The notes under the pieces are model-generated. The model was not told where the DNA came from. It ran no database searches and saw only the letters and a program-made list of their open reading frames with translations. Below are positions 6,348 to 7,716 of a DNA stretch of 7,716 nucleotides, piece after piece. This DNA is from Gammaproteobacteria bacterium (GTDB lineage Bacteria; Pseudomonadota; Gammaproteobacteria; JAABTG01): NCBI GenBank assembly GCA_030066245.1, contig JASJBY010000268.1:1-7716 (forward strand), given 5' to 3'. Both the position numbers and the translations under genes were made by a program. Position 1 is the stretch's first letter; every line of letters begins with the position of its first letter.

Positions 6348-6388
6348 CCGGGCAGCGAAGCCCCAGGAACGCGCCTTCACGCTGCCGG
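6348..6388. repeat. Imperfect hairpin just after the helicase-nuclease stop
   Basis: CCGGGCAGCG (6348-6357) can pair with CGCTGCCGG (6380-6388) as a nine-pair stem with one bulged G and a 22-base loop. It begins five bases past the helicase-nuclease stop codon. No T tract follows on the minus strand, so it is not a classical intrinsic terminator. It could protect a 3' end or partly separate the two minus-strand genes. Confidence 0.3.
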
Positions 6389-6392
6389 CAGT

Positions 6393-7716
6393 CTACGCGT
6401 CATACTGCCACTCCCGCCAGCCCGCCAGCAGCGGGAAATACAATCCCAACCGCCACGGACGAGGGTCCTTCGCCTGCATAAGCGTCGCATACTGCCTGAG
6501 CTGCTGACGATAGCGAGCCTGCTCATTGTCCAGGAATTCTTCCAGATCAGCGCCCTCGTGAGCGCTGGTCTTGTAATCGATGATCCAGCCGACGCCCTGC
6601 TCATCTACGAAGCAGCGGTCCAGAACCACGTGCACCAGACGTCCGTCGATAACACCGCTCAGAGCGTACTCGCAGCGCGCATGCATGTGCCCCGGATCCA
6701 GGATCCAGCGCCCTTTCGGATCGTCAAGGGTCTGCTGGAGCGCGCCCATCGCTCTGCCCAAGGCCTCCCCTAAGCGCTCAGGCGGCACGCCGAGCCCGAG
6801 CAACGCGGCACGGCACTCGGATCGATAATGGCCAATGAGCGAGGCGGCACTGTGGACGGCACCCTGTTGTCCGAGGCGCCCGAGAAGCCGGTGCACGACG
6901 GTACCCACATGCCGGATGGTTTCCCTGGCCCACTGGAACTCCACCTCCGCGGCGCCTACACCCGCTTCCGGCGGCTGGGCACCGTGCCAGGGTGCAGAAG
7001 GCGGCACCGGCGGGGCCGCCCAGTCGCTGGGTAGACGCCCGGCGGCGTCGGTGACCGGGCTCCGTTCCGGTGGCGGCCGACCGCCGTCGCCGGCAGTTCT
7101 ATCGCTGGCCAGCGTCTTCGTCAACGTCTGGAAGTGCCCCGCCACCTCAGGCCAGAGACGCGCCAGAAGCGAACCTGACTCCGGTGGACGCAGCTCCGCC
7201 CTTCCGTCGGAGATCCGAAATGGCGTGTGACCGAGCAGGTGCAAGCGCCTACGGGCGCGTGTGGCAGCGACGTACAGTAGTCTGCCGTCCTCGTACTCGC
7301 CCTTTTCCCTATCTAGGCGCGCGATGTAACGGTAAATCGCGTCTTCTTCACTGTCACTCGCCTTGATGGGTGCAAGCAGGAGTTCGCTGGCGCTCGCCAC
7401 GCGGCTTGTCCGCTCCAGCCACATGAGCAATCGCCGCGGCGAAGCGGGCGGCCTGAGGCCTAACCCCGGCAAGATGACGGTGTCGAATTCCAGTCCCTTG
7501 GCCTTGTGAATCGTCATGATCTGCAGGCTTCCGTCAGCCGCCGCGTCCGGCAGAGCGAACAGGTCGTGCAGCCGCTCCCCGAGTTGCGCCGGTTCGTCCA
7601 GACCCGCTTCCACCGGCAGCTCTTCCAGCCGGTCGAAGAACACGCTGGCGTCGCGCAGGTCGGTCTCGGCGGCCAGGCAGGCCGGACCGCCGAGGGCCAG
7701 CCACGTGCCCTCGATC
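6393..7716 (-). CDS. UvrD/AddA-like helicase-nuclease, C-terminal part (5' end beyond window)
   Basis: About 440 residues of the C-terminus of a UvrD/Rep superfamily-1 helicase fused to a RecB-type nuclease, as in AddA and RecB; full-length relatives exceed 1,000 residues. Helicase motif V is TIHKAKGLEF (visible residues 68-77) and motif VI is in LLYVAATRARRRLHLLG (146-162). A Pro-rich linker (about 210-255) follows. The nuclease domain has GTVVHRLLG (271-279), VLDR (D366), IIDYKTS (D380, K382) and QLRQY (405-409), the usual PD-(D/E)XK and Q-x-x-x-Y set. Its likely job is resecting double-strand-break ends for RecA loading, in complex with an AddB-like nuclease; that partner would be upstream, beyond the window. 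The reading frame stays open to the right edge; the stop is TAG at 6393-6395. AddA is the likeliest assignment, but I give no symbol without the N-terminus and neighbours. Confidence 0.9.
   Translation of the reverse strand, partial: IEGTWLALGGPACLAAETDLRDASVFFDRLEELPVEAGLDEPAQLGERLHDLFALPDAAADGSLQIMTIHKAKGLEFDTVILPGLGLRPPASPRRLLMWLERTSRVASASELLLAPIKASDSEEDAIYRYIARLDREKGEYEDGRLLYVAATRARRRLHLLGHTPFRISDGRAELRPPESGSLLARLWPEVAGHFQTLTKTLASDRTAGDGGRPPPERSPVTDAAGRLPSDWAAPPVPPSAPWHGAQPPEAGVGAAEVEFQWARETIRHVGTVVHRLLGRLGQQGAVHSAASLIGHYRSECRAALLGLGVPPERLGEALGRAMGALQQTLDDPKGRWILDPGHMHARCEYALSGVIDGRLVHVVLDRCFVDEQGVGWIIDYKTSAHEGADLEEFLDNEQARYRQQLRQYATLMQAKDPRPWRLGLYFPLLAGWREWQYDA

Noticed and set aside
1..7716. 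CRISPR array, tRNA, insertion sequence or phage genes
   Set aside because: I saw no regular repeat array, cloverleaf, transposase or phage motif on either strand, and the genes share similar base composition.

Overview
The window looks like chromosomal DNA from a high-GC gammaproteobacterium. A Chromatiales or Ectothiorhodospiraceae-type organism is my best guess. This rests on by-eye GC and codon bias, frequent GTG starts, a PhoP/PhoQ-like pair, and an AddA-type helicase-nuclease. The lineage is inferred, since there is no rRNA or other phylogenetic marker here. I see no IS element, CRISPR array, tRNA, rRNA or prophage gene.

Layout from left to right. (1) Positions 1-935, minus strand: the first three quarters of an arsJ-type efflux permease gene, running off the left edge. 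(2) Positions 936-1313: a divergent intergenic region with a candidate minus-strand promoter for arsJ and a terminator-like hairpin. (3) Positions 1314-4817, plus strand: five tightly spaced genes that look like one operon. They encode an exported glycine-zipper protein, a small periplasmic PepSY protein, an OmpR/PhoP-type response regulator, a PhoQ-like sensor kinase, and a membrane-anchored or secreted DUF192 protein. (4) Positions 4945-5307, plus strand: a small three-helix membrane protein of unknown function. (5) Minus strand, converging on it: a DHH-family phosphoesterase (5327-6283), preceded by the 3' part of a UvrD/AddA-like helicase-nuclease gene (6393-7716) that runs off the right edge.

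How the genes work together. The central operon reads as an envelope-sensing module: a two-component system encoded with two exported proteins upstream and a third exported protein downstream. The PepSY protein is a plausible periplasmic modulator of the kinase, but that is inference. The arsJ gene points to export of 1-arseno-3-phosphoglycerate made by a dedicated GAPDH. No GAPDH or ArsR gene lies on its upstream side, so any partner must be beyond the left edge or elsewhere. The right-hand pair concerns nucleic acids: double-strand-break end processing by an AddA-like enzyme, and a DHH phosphoesterase of unknown substrate.

I found no convincing new defence or mobile system. The points most worth a second look are the five-gene PhoPQ-like operon, the isolated arsJ, the altered C-terminal motif of the DHH protein, and the uncharacterised membrane protein.
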